Positions 31,561 to 41,088 of a stretch of 64,000 nt of DNA are shown here, piece after piece. The stretch comes from Vibrio atlanticus. GTDB taxonomy: Bacteria; Pseudomonadota; Gammaproteobacteria; Enterobacterales; Vibrionaceae. The notes below the pieces were generated by a model, which saw nothing but the letters and a program-made list of their open reading frames with translations, had not been told where the DNA came from and searched no databases. The stretch is from contig NZ_AP025460.1 of assembly GCF_024347315.1 (NCBI RefSeq), positions 3,405,124 through 3,469,123 on the forward strand, read 5' to 3'. A program made the position numbers and the translations under genes. Position 1 is the first letter of the stretch, and each line of letters begins with the position of its first letter.

Positions 31561-32514
31561 ATGAAAATAAAAATAACGCTTTTGGCACTGAGCATTGCAG
31601 CCTCTCCTGCTTTTGCCAAGCTTGCAGACGAACAAGGTTTCAGTGGTGAAATATCGATTAATACAGGGGTTACCTCTTCCACCTCAAACTTTAATACCGA
31701 TGCAGATAGCACCATTTCGTCCATTAACCAGAAAGCCTCATCTGAGAGCTCATTTCTTATCGCTCCTTTGGGTAGTATTGCTTACACCTTTGGCGAAAAA
31801 TTAAATCACCAGGTATACACAGGTACAACTCGTGATGACGTAGCAACAGGTACTGTCGTGCTGGAGGTTGGTTATAAATACCAACTAGAGTCAGGCATGA
31901 CCATCGACGCTTCACTTCTGCCGACTATCATGTCAGGTGAGACTTGGGCCGATCCGTACAACACCACTTCAGGTCGCACCAAAACGGATGAAACAGGCAA
32001 TGCCTTTCGTGTGAAACTAAGTAGCATTGCGGGGTCTGCTTTCTCGTTAGACATGGCCTACGCCACCAAAGATGTGGAAGATGATCGGGTTAGAGAAGAA
32101 TTACAGCGTGATGCCAATACTTTCTACCTGAAAGGTCAGTACCGTCAACCAATCAACCGCACCATGATGTTAGTACCATCATTGATTTACCAATCAAGTT
32201 CTGCCGATGGCAAAGCTGCCTCTTATGAACAGTTTGGCGGTGAAGTGAGTTTGTTTGGCGGTATGGGTCGTCACCAATACGCACTAACAGCGGGCTATAA
32301 CCAACGCTCTTACGATGCAAGCAACCCTATCTACAGCAAGAAGCGCAGCGACGATAATATCAACCTATTTGCCGCCTATGAGTATGAGCAATTCATGGAT
32401 TGGGAAAACTGGTCGTTTATTTCTCTAGCCGGTTATGGTGTCAGCGATTCGAACATTACTTTCTACGATGAGTCGCAATACATCGTCTCAGTCGGCCTGA
32501 ACTACAAGTTCTAG
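31561..32514 (+). CDS. DUF2860 outer-membrane beta-barrel protein
   Basis: The protein has 317 residues. The signal peptide KIKITLLALSIAASPAFA is cut before KLADEQGFSG. The mature part alternates hydrophobic and polar residues in many beta strands and ends in VSVGLNYKF, a C-terminal phenylalanine typical of outer-membrane barrel proteins. The EQGFSGEISINTG start matches DUF2860 proteins, which are common in Vibrio and of unknown function. The frame sits alone between two terminators with a ribosome-binding site (AAGGAG) before the ATG. A channel or adhesin role is possible but not shown. Confidence 0.85.
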   Translation: MKIKITLLALSIAASPAFAKLADEQGFSGEISINTGVTSSTSNFNTDADSTISSINQKASSESSFLIAPLGSIAYTFGEKLNHQVYTGTTRDDVATGTVVLEVGYKYQLESGMTIDASLLPTIMSGETWADPYNTTSGRTKTDETGNAFRVKLSSIAGSAFSLDMAYATKDVEDDRVREELQRDANTFYLKGQYRQPINRTMMLVPSLIYQSSSADGKAASYEQFGGEVSLFGGMGRHQYALTAGYNQRSYDASNPIYSKKRSDDNINLFAAYEYEQFMDWENWSFISLAGYGVSDSNITFYDESQYIVSVGLNYKF

Positions 32515-32570
32515 TTAGGCATCTAGACACCTAGGAATCACAGCTTGCTAATAACCATTAGTTCATAACG

Positions 32571-32602
32571 AAGAAAGCCTGCTTAAAAAGCAGGCTTTCT
32601 TG
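32571..32602. terminator. Bidirectional terminator between DUF2860 gene and comM
   Basis: AAGAAAGCCTGCTT and AAGCAGGCTTTCTT form a 14-bp stem with A and T runs on both sides, so it can end both convergent genes. Confidence 0.9.
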
Positions 32603-32657
32603 TTTCTATACCAATCACAGTAAATAAATGACTCGTTGTTTACTACGTTTGGTATGA

Positions 32658-34181
32658 CTACACAGCTTGAGCCGTAAGTTGTTTCAGCAAGCGATCCATC
32701 GCTCGATAGCCAAGCGCCTCAGATAAATGCTTCTTTTCAATCTGCTCGTTACCCTCTAAGTCTGCAATAGTTCGCGCTACCTTGATGATTCGATGATAGG
32801 CACGAATCGATAAACCTAATCGATGCAGTGCGGTCTCGAGAAACTCCGCATCTTCGCGTCGCAATGGGCAATACTTTTCAATTTCTCGGCTACCTAACAG
32901 TGCATTCGACTTATGGTTTCGAGACAGCATCAACTGGCGCGCTTGTTTGACTCTTTGCTTTACCACTTGAGTCGTTTCACCACGATCGCCACCTTCAGCC
33001 AACATCCCTTTGGGCAATAGAGGGATCTCCAATGACATATCGAATCTATCTAACAATGGCCCAGATAAGCGGTTGAGGTAACGCAGGATAATTTGCGGGT
33101 TCGCTCGAGCTTGATTGCCCTCGTAATAACCTGTTGGACTTGGGTTAAGTGCACCGACTAATTGAAAGCGAGCAGGAAAGCGAGTCTTACCCGCGACACG
33201 GGAGATAATTATTTCACCCGACTCTAGCGGCTCTCGCAGTGAATCAAGCACCTTACGCTCAAACTCTGGCATCTCATCAAGAAACAATAAGCCATTATGC
33301 GCCAAAGATATCTCACCGGGGCGAGGTATCGAGCCACCACCGACCAATGCTGCCATCGAACTCGAATGGTGTGGGGAACGGAAAGGTCGTTGTTTCCAGT
33401 TGTATTGATTAATCTCTTGTTGCGTTAAAGAAGCCACCGAAGCAGTTTCCATCGCCTCGTCATCACTCATTTCGGGTAACAAATCGCGCAATCGAGAAGC
33501 CAACATGGTTTTTCCAGTTCCGGGCGGGCCGAGAAAAAGCAGGTTATGGTTGCCCGCTGCGGCGATCTCCAGTGCTCGCTTACCTTGCTGCTGACCAATA
33601 ATATCTTGTAAGTCACGATTATCAGATACATCGACATGATGATGCTCGGTTCGATATAAACCAAGCTGAGCCTGGCCACACACATCCGCACAAACCTCTA
33701 GCAAGGTTTGCGCTGATTTATGGGCCCCCTTGCCGACTAAGGCTGCCTGATCACCATTGTGATGTGGAACCACTAAGCATCGCTCGACACTATCGGCGGC
33801 TAACGTCGCAGGCAGAACGCCCTTTACCGAGCGCAACTCTCCTGACAATGCCAACTCACCGATAAATTCATGTTGAGCTATTTTTGATGTCGGAAGCTGA
33901 TCTGATGCCACCAAGATTCCAAGCGCGATTGGCAGATCAAAACGGCCTCCCTCCTTGGGTAAATCAGCAGGCGCGAGGTTAACCGTGATCCTTTTTGATG
34001 GAAATTCAAAGCGAGAATTGATGATGGCACTCCTTACTCGATCTTTAGATTCCTTGACCGTCGTTTCAGGTAGACCCACCAGCGTAAAACCGGGCATTCC
34101 GTTGCTAATATGCACTTCCACAGTCACTTCTGGTGCCTCTACACCCACACTAGCTCGGCTATGAATTATTGCGAGTCCCAT
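32658..34181 (-). CDS. comM: Mg-chelatase-like AAA+ helicase ComM (YifB)
   Basis: The protein has 507 residues. ComM is a hexameric helicase that promotes branch migration during natural transformation. The N-terminal domain (GLAIIHSRASVGVEAPEVTVEVHISNGMPGFTLVGLPETTVKESKDRVRSAI) is LonS5-like. The AAA+ core has Walker A GPPGTGKTM near residues 220-228 and Walker B LLFLDEMPEF near 299. GALNPSPTGYYEGN is the sensor region, and the C-terminal Mg-chelatase helical domain follows. It is divergent from the ilv operon. With dprA in the same window it fits a transformable Vibrio. Confidence 0.96.
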   Translation of the reverse strand: MGLAIIHSRASVGVEAPEVTVEVHISNGMPGFTLVGLPETTVKESKDRVRSAIINSRFEFPSKRITVNLAPADLPKEGGRFDLPIALGILVASDQLPTSKIAQHEFIGELALSGELRSVKGVLPATLAADSVERCLVVPHHNGDQAALVGKGAHKSAQTLLEVCADVCGQAQLGLYRTEHHHVDVSDNRDLQDIIGQQQGKRALEIAAAGNHNLLFLGPPGTGKTMLASRLRDLLPEMSDDEAMETASVASLTQQEINQYNWKQRPFRSPHHSSSMAALVGGGSIPRPGEISLAHNGLLFLDEMPEFERKVLDSLREPLESGEIIISRVAGKTRFPARFQLVGALNPSPTGYYEGNQARANPQIILRYLNRLSGPLLDRFDMSLEIPLLPKGMLAEGGDRGETTQVVKQRVKQARQLMLSRNHKSNALLGSREIEKYCPLRREDAEFLETALHRLGLSIRAYHRIIKVARTIADLEGNEQIEKKHLSEALGYRAMDRLLKQLTAQAV

Positions 34182-34304
34182 AACTTTCCTTTGTCTTTGA
34201 TTTAAAAGTATTCACTCTGGATATTCATTGCTCACCAAAGCGATAAGGTTGTTATATAGCGTGGTGGAATGGTGTTTTAATGTGAAAAAAGAATGACATT
34301 TTCC

Positions 34305-34333
34305 TTGTCATGCAGCAGATTTGTGTGATAACA
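34305..34333 (+). promoter_or_regulatory. Probable ilv operon promoter
   Basis: A -35-like TTGTCA (34305-34310) and a weak -10 ATAACA (34328-34333) are 17 bases apart and lie about 50 bases before the leader peptide. It is the best match in the region, but other start points cannot be excluded. Confidence 0.45.
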
Positions 34334-34384
34334 CTAGAGATGTAGACATTTACTTAAGACAATAAACGAGAAAACTCGAACTTT

Positions 34385-34474
34385 ATGACATTTAACGCTC
34401 GCATTTACGCACTGATTAACCTGGTTATCGTAGTCATTATTGAGACTGCGCGGGGGCGAGTGGGAAAAAAGTAA
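34385..34474 (+). CDS. ilvL: ilv operon leader peptide
   Basis: The frame has 29 codons. Residues 10-19 are LINLVIVVII, nine branched-chain residues out of ten, so the leader senses charged tRNA-Ile, tRNA-Val and tRNA-Leu. It ends 10 bases before the terminator hairpin. When any of these tRNAs is scarce, the ribosome stalls in this segment and lets the downstream antiterminator form. It lies 178 bases before ilvG. The peptide has no other expected function. Confidence 0.93.
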   Translation: MTFNARIYALINLVIVVIIETARGRVGKK

Positions 34475-34525
34475 CCACGAATTAGAAAAAACCCCCGCAC
34501 TGAAAAGTCCGGGGGTTTTTTCTAA
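34443..34525 (+). promoter_or_regulatory. ilv attenuator (antiterminator and terminator)
   Basis: The terminator is a long hairpin, AGAAAAAACCCCCG (34484-34497) against CGGGGGTTTTTTCT (34510-34523). A G-rich segment GCGCGGGGGCG inside the leader (about 34448-34458) can pair with the CCCCCGCAC arm instead, forming the antiterminator. This is the mutually exclusive pair expected for branched-chain attenuation. Confidence 0.92.
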
Positions 34526-34652
34526 TTTAGACATTCGATTTTATATTTTGAAACATTTTCGGCTTTGCCGATTTACAGGAAGAATGGGAGCACAAGATGT
34601 GCAGAGACAATGGAAACAATTACCAAAACAAAGGTAATACGGAGGAATTACG

Positions 34653-36299
34653 ATGAAAGGCGCAGAACTGGTCGTATCCGCACTCAAGCAACAAGGCATT
34701 GAGACCGTATTTGGTTACCCTGGCGGTGCCATCATGCCAATCTACGATGCACTCTATGACGGCGGGGTTGAACATATCCTATGTCGCCATGAGCAAGGCG
34801 CTGCAATGGCCGCTATCGGTATGGCTCGAGCAACGCAAGACGTCGCTGTTTGTATGGCAACCTCAGGCCCGGGTGCAACTAACCTAGTCACAGGTCTTGC
34901 TGATGCTTTTATGGATTCCATCCCACTCGTAGCGATCACTGGTCAAGTTGCTAGTTCCCACATTGGTACCGATGCATTCCAAGAAATGGATGTGATTGGT
35001 ATGTCTCTGTCATGTACTAAACACAGCTACCTTGTTACCGATATTGAAGATCTTGCGCCGACATTGGCTGAAGCATTTATCGTTGCAAAAGCAGGGCGTC
35101 CCGGTCCGGTTATTGTCGATATCGCTAAAGATGTTCAACTAGCAGAGTCCCCTGTAAAGATTCTTCCTGAATTTACACCACCCGCAATTCCTGTAGTGAC
35201 AACGGATGCTATTGAGCAAGCTCAGTACTTCTTGTCTCAAGCGACTCGTCCTGTTTTATACGTCGGTGGTGGCGTTCAACTGGCGAAAGCAACCGATGCT
35301 GTTCGTGAGTTTTTACGTCTAAACCCAATGCCTGCAGTAAGCACACTAAAAGGCTTAGGCACCATTGAACGTGACGACCCACACTACTTGGGTATGCTGG
35401 GTATGCACGGCACCAAAGCCGCTAACCTAGTGGTTCAAGAAAGTGACCTGTTGATTGTTGTTGGCGCTCGTTTTGATGACCGAGTAACCGGCAAGCTTGA
35501 TACTTTTGCACCGCACGCTAAAGTTATCCATATTGATATCGATGCGGCTGAGTTCAGCAAACTACGTCTTGCCGATGCACCAATTCGTGGTGACATCAAC
35601 AAGATCATGCCTCAACTGGAGCTAAGCCAAGACATCTCTTCTTGGGTTCATCACTCCGAAGGCCTTCGTAGCTCATTCAAATGGCGTTACGACCACCCTG
35701 GCGACCTTATCTTCGCACCTCTGTTGTTGAAACAACTGTCAGACATGATGCCTGCGAGCTCTATGGTTTCGACCGATGTTGGCCAACATCAGATGTGGGC
35801 AGCTCAACACATTCAACCACGCGATCCACAAAACTTCATCACTTCAGCGGGCTTAGGCACTATGGGCTTTGGCCTACCTGCAGCCATGGGTGCATCGGTT
35901 GGTCGTCCTGATGACCAATCTATACTTATCTCTGGTGACGGCTCGTTCATGATGAACATTCAAGAGCTTGGTACGCTGAAGCGTCGCCAAATCCCAGTGA
36001 AAATGGTGCTGCTTAACAACTCGCGCTTAGGCATGGTTCGCCAATGGCAATCGCTGTTCTTTGATGGCCGACACAGTGAAACCATCTTGGATGACAACCC
36101 GGATTTCGTCATGCTAGCGAAAGCCTTCGATATCCCGGGCAAAACCATCACGCGTAAAGAAGAAGTAGAACCAGCACTGAAAGAGATGCTAGAGAGCAAA
36201 ACTGCTTACCTACTTCATGTTCTTATCGATGAAGAAGAGAACGTATGGCCACTAGTACCGCCAGGTGCTTCAAACAGTGAGATGTTGGAGAACACATAA
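34653..36299 (+). CDS. ilvG: Acetolactate synthase II large subunit
   Basis: The protein has 548 residues and condenses pyruvate with pyruvate or 2-oxobutyrate in valine, leucine and isoleucine synthesis. The thiamine-diphosphate glutamate lies in [11 protein letters not shown]...[10 protein letters not shown] near residue 48. The FAD-region motif is [14 protein letters not shown], and the TPP-binding motif is [12 protein letters not shown]...[14 protein letters not shown] near 430-460. It is intact, unlike the frameshifted ilvG of E. coli K-12. GGAGG lies 8 bases before the ATG. It is first in ilvGMEDA behind the attenuator. Confidence 0.97.
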   Translation: MKGAELVVSALKQQGIETVFGYPGGAIMPIYDALYDGGVEHILCRHEQGAAMAAIGMARATQDVAVCMATSGPGATNLVTGLADAFMDSIPLVAITGQVASSHIGTDAFQEMDVIGMSLSCTKHSYLVTDIEDLAPTLAEAFIVAKAGRPGPVIVDIAKDVQLAESPVKILPEFTPPAIPVVTTDAIEQAQYFLSQATRPVLYVGGGVQLAKATDAVREFLRLNPMPAVSTLKGLGTIERDDPHYLGMLGMHGTKAANLVVQESDLLIVVGARFDDRVTGKLDTFAPHAKVIHIDIDAAEFSKLRLADAPIRGDINKIMPQLELSQDISSWVHHSEGLRSSFKWRYDHPGDLIFAPLLLKQLSDMMPASSMVSTDVGQHQMWAAQHIQPRDPQNFITSAGLGTMGFGLPAAMGASVGRPDDQSILISGDGSFMMNIQELGTLKRRQIPVKMVLLNNSRLGMVRQWQSLFFDGRHSETILDDNPDFVMLAKAFDIPGKTITRKEEVEPALKEMLESKTAYLLHVLIDEEENVWPLVPPGASNSEMLENT

Positions 36300-36300
36300 C

Positions 36301-36585
36301 ATGAAAAGATACCTATTAGACATCAAAGCCGATGATAAGCCTGTACTACTGGAGCGTGTTCTTCGTGTTATCCGCCACCGTGGCTTTATTGTTAAGCAAG
36401 TAGCTGGCACTCAAAACCACGAAAGCAAAGTGGCGAGTGTTGAGATCATTGTCGACAGTGAGCGTCCGATCTCTTTCTTGGTAAACCAAATCGAAAAACT
36501 GTGGGATGTGCGTACCGTTGACGTTATCTCGATCAGCCGTAATGAATTGCCAAACAACAACTTACAACAAAAGATAAACGCATAA
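36301..36585 (+). CDS. ilvM: Acetolactate synthase II small (regulatory) subunit
   Basis: The protein has 94 residues and is a single ACT domain (MKRYLLDIKADDKPVLLERVLRVIRHRGFIVKQV...VNQIEKLWDVRTV), the size of E. coli IlvM (about 87). It activates the IlvG catalytic subunit. The start at 36301 is one base after the ilvG stop, so the two subunits are translationally coupled. A longer upstream frame would overlap the end of ilvG and adds no recognisable residues. Confidence 0.95.
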   Translation: MKRYLLDIKADDKPVLLERVLRVIRHRGFIVKQVAGTQNHESKVASVEIIVDSERPISFLVNQIEKLWDVRTVDVISISRNELPNNNLQQKINA

Positions 36586-36597
36586 GGAACCGCTAAC

Positions 36598-37566
36598 ATG
36601 ACAGCTAAAACAGCAGACTATATTTGGTTTAACGGTGAAATGGTTCCTTGGGCAGAGGCGAACGTTCACGTCCTGACTCACGCAATGCACTACGGTACTT
36701 CTGTGTTTGAAGGTGTTCGTTGCTACAACACACCAAAGGGTCCGGTTATCTTCCGTCACCCAGAACATGCTAAGCGCCTAAAAGACTCAGCAAAAATCTA
36801 CCGCTTCCCTATTCCTTACACTGAGGAAGAAATTATGGAAGCGACTCGCGAAACGCTACGCCAAAATAAGCTAGAGTCAGCGTACATCCGCCCTCTCGGC
36901 TTTGTCGGTAACGTTGGCTTAGGTGTTTGCCCGCCTGAAAACACAGAGATGGATCTGATCATCGCTGCTTTCCCTTGGGGTTCTTACCTAGGCGAAGAAG
37001 CGCTAGAAAACGGCGTTGATGCGATGATTTCTAGCTGGAACCGTGCCGCTCCAAACACGATCCCAACCGCAGCAAAAGCCGGTGGTAACTACCTATCTTC
37101 ACTACTAGTTGGTGGTGAAGCTCGCCGTCATGGTTACGATGAAGGCATCGCACTGAGTGTTGATGGTTACCTTTCTGAAGGTGCAGGTGAGAACATCTTT
37201 GTGGTACGTAACGGCGTACTATCAACGCCACCAGCGACCAGCGCAATTCTACCGGGTATCACTCGTGATTCGATCATGACACTAGCAAAAGACATGGGTT
37301 ATGAGATCCGTGAGGAGAACATTGCTCGTGAAGCACTATACCTTGCCGATGAAGTATTCATGACAGGCACAGCTGCCGAAATCGTTCCGGTTCGCAGCGT
37401 AGACAAAATTACAGTAGGTGAAGGCAAACGCGGTCCTATCACTGAAAAAGTTCAAGCGGCTTACTTTGGTTTATTCAATGGAACCACTGAAGATAAGTGG
37501 GGCTGGTTAGACTATGTTTACCCAGCAGACCAAACTTCAGAAAACCAAACGCAAACAACTAAGTAA
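36598..37566 (+). CDS. ilvE: Branched-chain amino acid aminotransferase
   Basis: The protein has 322 residues and is a PLP enzyme of fold type IV that makes valine, leucine and isoleucine from their 2-oxo acids. HVLTHAMHYGTSVFEGVRCY and the PLP lysine region TIPTAAKAGGNYLSSLL are present, as are GYLSEGAGENIFVV and FMTGTAAEIVPV. The C-terminus is about 13 residues longer than the E. coli protein (polar tail with QTSENQTQTTK). It follows ilvM by 12 bases. Confidence 0.97.
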   Translation: MTAKTADYIWFNGEMVPWAEANVHVLTHAMHYGTSVFEGVRCYNTPKGPVIFRHPEHAKRLKDSAKIYRFPIPYTEEEIMEATRETLRQNKLESAYIRPLGFVGNVGLGVCPPENTEMDLIIAAFPWGSYLGEEALENGVDAMISSWNRAAPNTIPTAAKAGGNYLSSLLVGGEARRHGYDEGIALSVDGYLSEGAGENIFVVRNGVLSTPPATSAILPGITRDSIMTLAKDMGYEIREENIAREALYLADEVFMTGTAAEIVPVRSVDKITVGEGKRGPITEKVQAAYFGLFNGTTEDKWGWLDYVYPADQTSENQTQTTK

Positions 37567-37599
37567 GCAACAGCCAAATATTTTATAAGGATTTAAGCA

Positions 37600-39441
37600 A
37601 TGCCAATCTATCGTTCAGCAACGACTACCCACGGACGCAACATGGCTGGTGCGCGCGCTTTATGGCGTGCAACTGGCGTTAAAGATGATGACTTCGGTAA
37701 GCCTATCATCGCAGTTGTAAACTCTTTCACTCAATTTGTACCAGGCCACGTTCACCTTAAAGATATGGGTCAGCTGGTTGCGGGTGAAATCGAGAAAGCG
37801 GGCGGTATCGCTAAAGAATTCAACACCATCGCGGTTGATGATGGTATCGCAATGGGCCACGGCGGCATGCTGTACTCACTGCCATCACGTGAGCTTATCG
37901 CAGACTCAGTAGAGTACATGGTCAATGCGCACTGTGCAGATGCGATGGTGTGCATCTCGAACTGTGACAAAATCACTCCAGGAATGATGATGGCAGCAAT
38001 GCGTCTTAACATCCCAGTGATCTTTGTATCTGGTGGCCCAATGGAAGCAGGTAAAACCAAGCTTTCAGATCAAATCATCAAGCTAGACCTTGTTGACGCG
38101 ATGATCCAAGGTGCCGATCCAACCATTTCTGATGAGCAAAGTGAGCAAGTAGAGCGATCTGCATGTCCAACCTGTGGTTCATGTTCAGGCATGTTCACAG
38201 CTAACTCAATGAACTGTCTAACAGAAGCACTTGGACTATCTCAGCCAGGTAACGGTTCTATGCTAGCAACCCACGCAGACCGTGAAGAGCTATTCATCAA
38301 TGCCGGTAAACGTATCGTTGACCTAACTAAGCGTTACTACGAGCAAGACGACGAATCAGCACTGCCACGCAACATCGCTAACCGCGCAGCCTTTGATAAT
38401 GCAATGGCGCTAGATATCGCGATGGGTGGTTCAAGTAACACGGTACTTCACCTTTTAGCTGCGGCTCAAGAAGGTGAGATTGACTTTGATATGGGTGATA
38501 TCGACGAGATGTCTCGCCGCGTTCCACACCTATGTAAAGTTGCTCCTTCAACGCCTAAATACCACATGGAAGACGTTCACCGTGCTGGTGGCGTAATGGC
38601 TATCCTAGGTGAGCTTGATCGTGCAGGTCTACTCAATAACCAAACACGCACCGTTCTTGGTCTAAGCATGCAAGAGCAGCTCGCTCAATACGACATCATG
38701 CAGACAGAAGATGAAGCCGTGCTTAAGTTCTTCCGCGCTGGCCCTGCTGGTATCCGTACCACCAAAGCTTTCTCACAAGATTGTCGTTGGGATCGCCTTG
38801 ATGACGATCGCAAAGAAGGTTGTATTCGTACCAAAGAGAATGCCTTCAGCCAAGAAGGTGGCCTAGCGGTACTTTCAGGTAACATCGCCGTTGATGGTTG
38901 TATCGTTAAGACCGCGGGTGTTGATGAAGAAAACCTGAAGTTCCAAGGCCCTGCAATCGTATTCGAAAGCCAAGACACAGCAGTAGACGGCATCTTAGCG
39001 GGTAAAGTAAAAGCAGGCGAAGTAGTTGTTATTCGTTACGAAGGTCCTAAAGGTGGTCCGGGCATGCAAGAAATGCTTTACCCAACAACTTACCTAAAAT
39101 CTATGGGTCTAGGTAAGTCTTGTGCTCTTCTAACTGACGGACGTTTCTCTGGTGGTACGTCAGGTCTATCTATCGGTCATGCTTCTCCAGAAGCAGCAAG
39201 TGGCGGTGTAATTGGTCTAGTGAACACTGGCGATATCATCACTATCGACATCCCTAGCCGTTCAATCACGCTTGATGTACCAGAAGCTGAACTAACAGCA
39301 CGTCGTGAAAGACAAGATGCAATAGGCTGGAAACCAGAAAACCGTCAGCGTGAAGTGTCATTCGCACTGAAAGCTTACGCGAGCATGGCAACCAGTGCCG
39401 ACAAAGGCGCAGTGCGTGATAAGTCTAAGCTTGAGGGCTAA
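37600..39441 (+). CDS. ilvD: Dihydroxy-acid dehydratase
   Basis: The protein has 613 residues and dehydrates 2,3-dihydroxy-isovalerate and -methylvalerate using an iron-sulfur cluster. The cluster cysteines are in [12 protein letters not shown] near residue 122 and [18 protein letters not shown] near 195. The C-terminal [27 protein letters not shown] is the other family signature. It is the fourth gene of ilvGMEDA, ending 2 bases before ilvA starts. Confidence 0.98.
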   Translation: MPIYRSATTTHGRNMAGARALWRATGVKDDDFGKPIIAVVNSFTQFVPGHVHLKDMGQLVAGEIEKAGGIAKEFNTIAVDDGIAMGHGGMLYSLPSRELIADSVEYMVNAHCADAMVCISNCDKITPGMMMAAMRLNIPVIFVSGGPMEAGKTKLSDQIIKLDLVDAMIQGADPTISDEQSEQVERSACPTCGSCSGMFTANSMNCLTEALGLSQPGNGSMLATHADREELFINAGKRIVDLTKRYYEQDDESALPRNIANRAAFDNAMALDIAMGGSSNTVLHLLAAAQEGEIDFDMGDIDEMSRRVPHLCKVAPSTPKYHMEDVHRAGGVMAILGELDRAGLLNNQTRTVLGLSMQEQLAQYDIMQTEDEAVLKFFRAGPAGIRTTKAFSQDCRWDRLDDDRKEGCIRTKENAFSQEGGLAVLSGNIAVDGCIVKTAGVDEENLKFQGPAIVFESQDTAVDGILAGKVKAGEVVVIRYEGPKGGPGMQEMLYPTTYLKSMGLGKSCALLTDGRFSGGTSGLSIGHASPEAASGGVIGLVNTGDIITIDIPSRSITLDVPEAELTARRERQDAIGWKPENRQREVSFALKAYASMATSADKGAVRDKSKLEG

Positions 39442-39443
39442 CT

Positions 39444-40988
39444 ATGAGTGACGACACCTCCAGTCCCAAAAAACAAAGTGGCGCAGATTATCTGCGCCAG
39501 ATCCTGAGAGCGCCGGTTTACGAAGCGGCGATTGTGACACCTCTGCAAGATATGCCACGTTTAAGCGCTCGTATCGGTAATCAGGTTCAGCTAAAGCGAG
39601 AAGACCGCCAGCCGGTACACTCGTTTAAGCTGCGCGGTGCCTACAACATGGTTTCAAGCCTTTCTGAACAACAGAAAGCCGCAGGTGTGATTGCGGCATC
39701 GGCGGGTAATCATGCTCAAGGTATGGCGCTATCTGGCTCTAAGCTAGGTATTCAAACCACAATCGTGATGCCAAAAACGACGCCAGATATCAAGGTCGAT
39801 GCAGTACGCGGATTTGGTGGCAAAGTGGTTCTGCACGGCAGTAATTTCGATGAAGCAAAAGCGGAAGCGGAACGCCTATCGGCTGAACATGGCTTCACCT
39901 TTGTACCTCCTTTCGATCACCCACTGGTGATTGCAGGGCAAGGTACTATGGGCATGGAGATGCTGCAGCAAAACGGTCACATGGATTATATCTTTGTGCC
40001 GGTTGGTGGTGGTGGCTTAGCCGCTGGTGTTGCTGTGCTTATCAAACAACTGATGCCAGAGATTAAAGTGATTGCGGTAGAGCCTGAAGACTCAGCTTGC
40101 TTGAAAGCAGCACTGGATGCGGGTGAACCAGTGGTACTGGATCAGGTCAGCATGTTTGCTGATGGTGTTGCGGTTAAACGCATTGGTGAAGAAACCTTCC
40201 GTCTTTGCCAACAGTACATTGATGGTCATATTACAGTCTCTAGCGATGAAATCTGCTCTGCGGTAAAGGACATCTTTGAAGACACCCGTGCAATTGCTGA
40301 GCCTTCAGGAGCGCTTGCTCTGGCAGGCCTTAAGAAGTTTGCAGAACAAAACCAACTGCAAAATAAGCAACTAGCAACGGTATTGTCTGGTGCGAACACC
40401 AACTTCCACGGTCTGCGTTATGTCTCTGAGCGTTGTGAATTGGGTGAGAAGCGAGAAGGTCTACTTGCGGTGACTATTCCAGAACGACAAGGTGCGTTCC
40501 TAGAGTTCTGTAACATTATTGGTGGTCGAGCGGTGACTGAGTTTAACTACCGCCACAACGACGAAAGCCTGGCGAATATCTTCGTTGGTGTACGTCTACA
40601 AGGTGGGCAAGAAGAACTCGAACACATCATCAATGACTTACGTGAGGGTGACTACGCGGTTGTCGACTTGTCTGATGACGAGATGGCAAAACTTCATATT
40701 CGTTACATGATTGGCGGCAAACCATCGAAACCATTGAAAGAGCGTCTGTACAGCTTTGAGTTCCCTGAATACCCAGGAGCATTGATTAAATTCCTTGATA
40801 CCTTAGGGACTCACTGGAATATCAGCTTGTTCAACTATCGTAACCATGGTGCTGATTACGGTCGTGTGCTGTGTGGTTTTGAGCTTGGTGATGACGATTT
40901 GGCTCAGTTCTCTACGCATTTAGAAGAACTCGGCTACCAATGCAAAGATGAAACCGATAACCCTTCCTACAAGTTCTTCTTGTCTTAA
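39444..40988 (+). CDS. ilvA: Threonine deaminase (biosynthetic)
   Basis: The protein has 514 residues, matching E. coli IlvA, and deaminates threonine to 2-oxobutyrate for isoleucine. The PLP lysine is in HSFKLRGAYNM near residue 62. GAVGGGLAAGV-type phosphate binding is seen as VPVGGGGLAAGVAVL near 190. Two C-terminal ACT-like regulatory domains (about 335-410 and 430-510) bind isoleucine and valine. It is the last gene of the operon and is followed by a terminator. Confidence 0.98.
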   Translation: MSDDTSSPKKQSGADYLRQILRAPVYEAAIVTPLQDMPRLSARIGNQVQLKREDRQPVHSFKLRGAYNMVSSLSEQQKAAGVIAASAGNHAQGMALSGSKLGIQTTIVMPKTTPDIKVDAVRGFGGKVVLHGSNFDEAKAEAERLSAEHGFTFVPPFDHPLVIAGQGTMGMEMLQQNGHMDYIFVPVGGGGLAAGVAVLIKQLMPEIKVIAVEPEDSACLKAALDAGEPVVLDQVSMFADGVAVKRIGEETFRLCQQYIDGHITVSSDEICSAVKDIFEDTRAIAEPSGALALAGLKKFAEQNQLQNKQLATVLSGANTNFHGLRYVSERCELGEKREGLLAVTIPERQGAFLEFCNIIGGRAVTEFNYRHNDESLANIFVGVRLQGGQEELEHIINDLREGDYAVVDLSDDEMAKLHIRYMIGGKPSKPLKERLYSFEFPEYPGALIKFLDTLGTHWNISLFNYRNHGADYGRVLCGFELGDDDLAQFSTHLEELGYQCKDETDNPSYKFFLS

Positions 40989-41006
40989 GAGTTCGGCCTA
41001 AACATG

Positions 41007-41039
41007 AAAAAGAGCGAGTTATGATAACTCGCTCTTTTT
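41007..41039 (+). terminator. Terminator after the ilv operon
   Basis: AAAAAGAGCGAGTT-ATGAT-AACTCGCTCTTTTT forms a 14-bp stem with A and T runs on both sides, so it may also end punR transcripts from the other strand. Confidence 0.92.
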
Positions 41040-41088
41040 ATTGGGCTGATTCAAACCTAACCCGAATGATCTTCAACGGATCACATCA

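Noticed and set aside
34653..36299. Frameshift in ilvG as in E. coli K-12
   Set aside because: The frame is open over the full 548 residues with all motifs in place.
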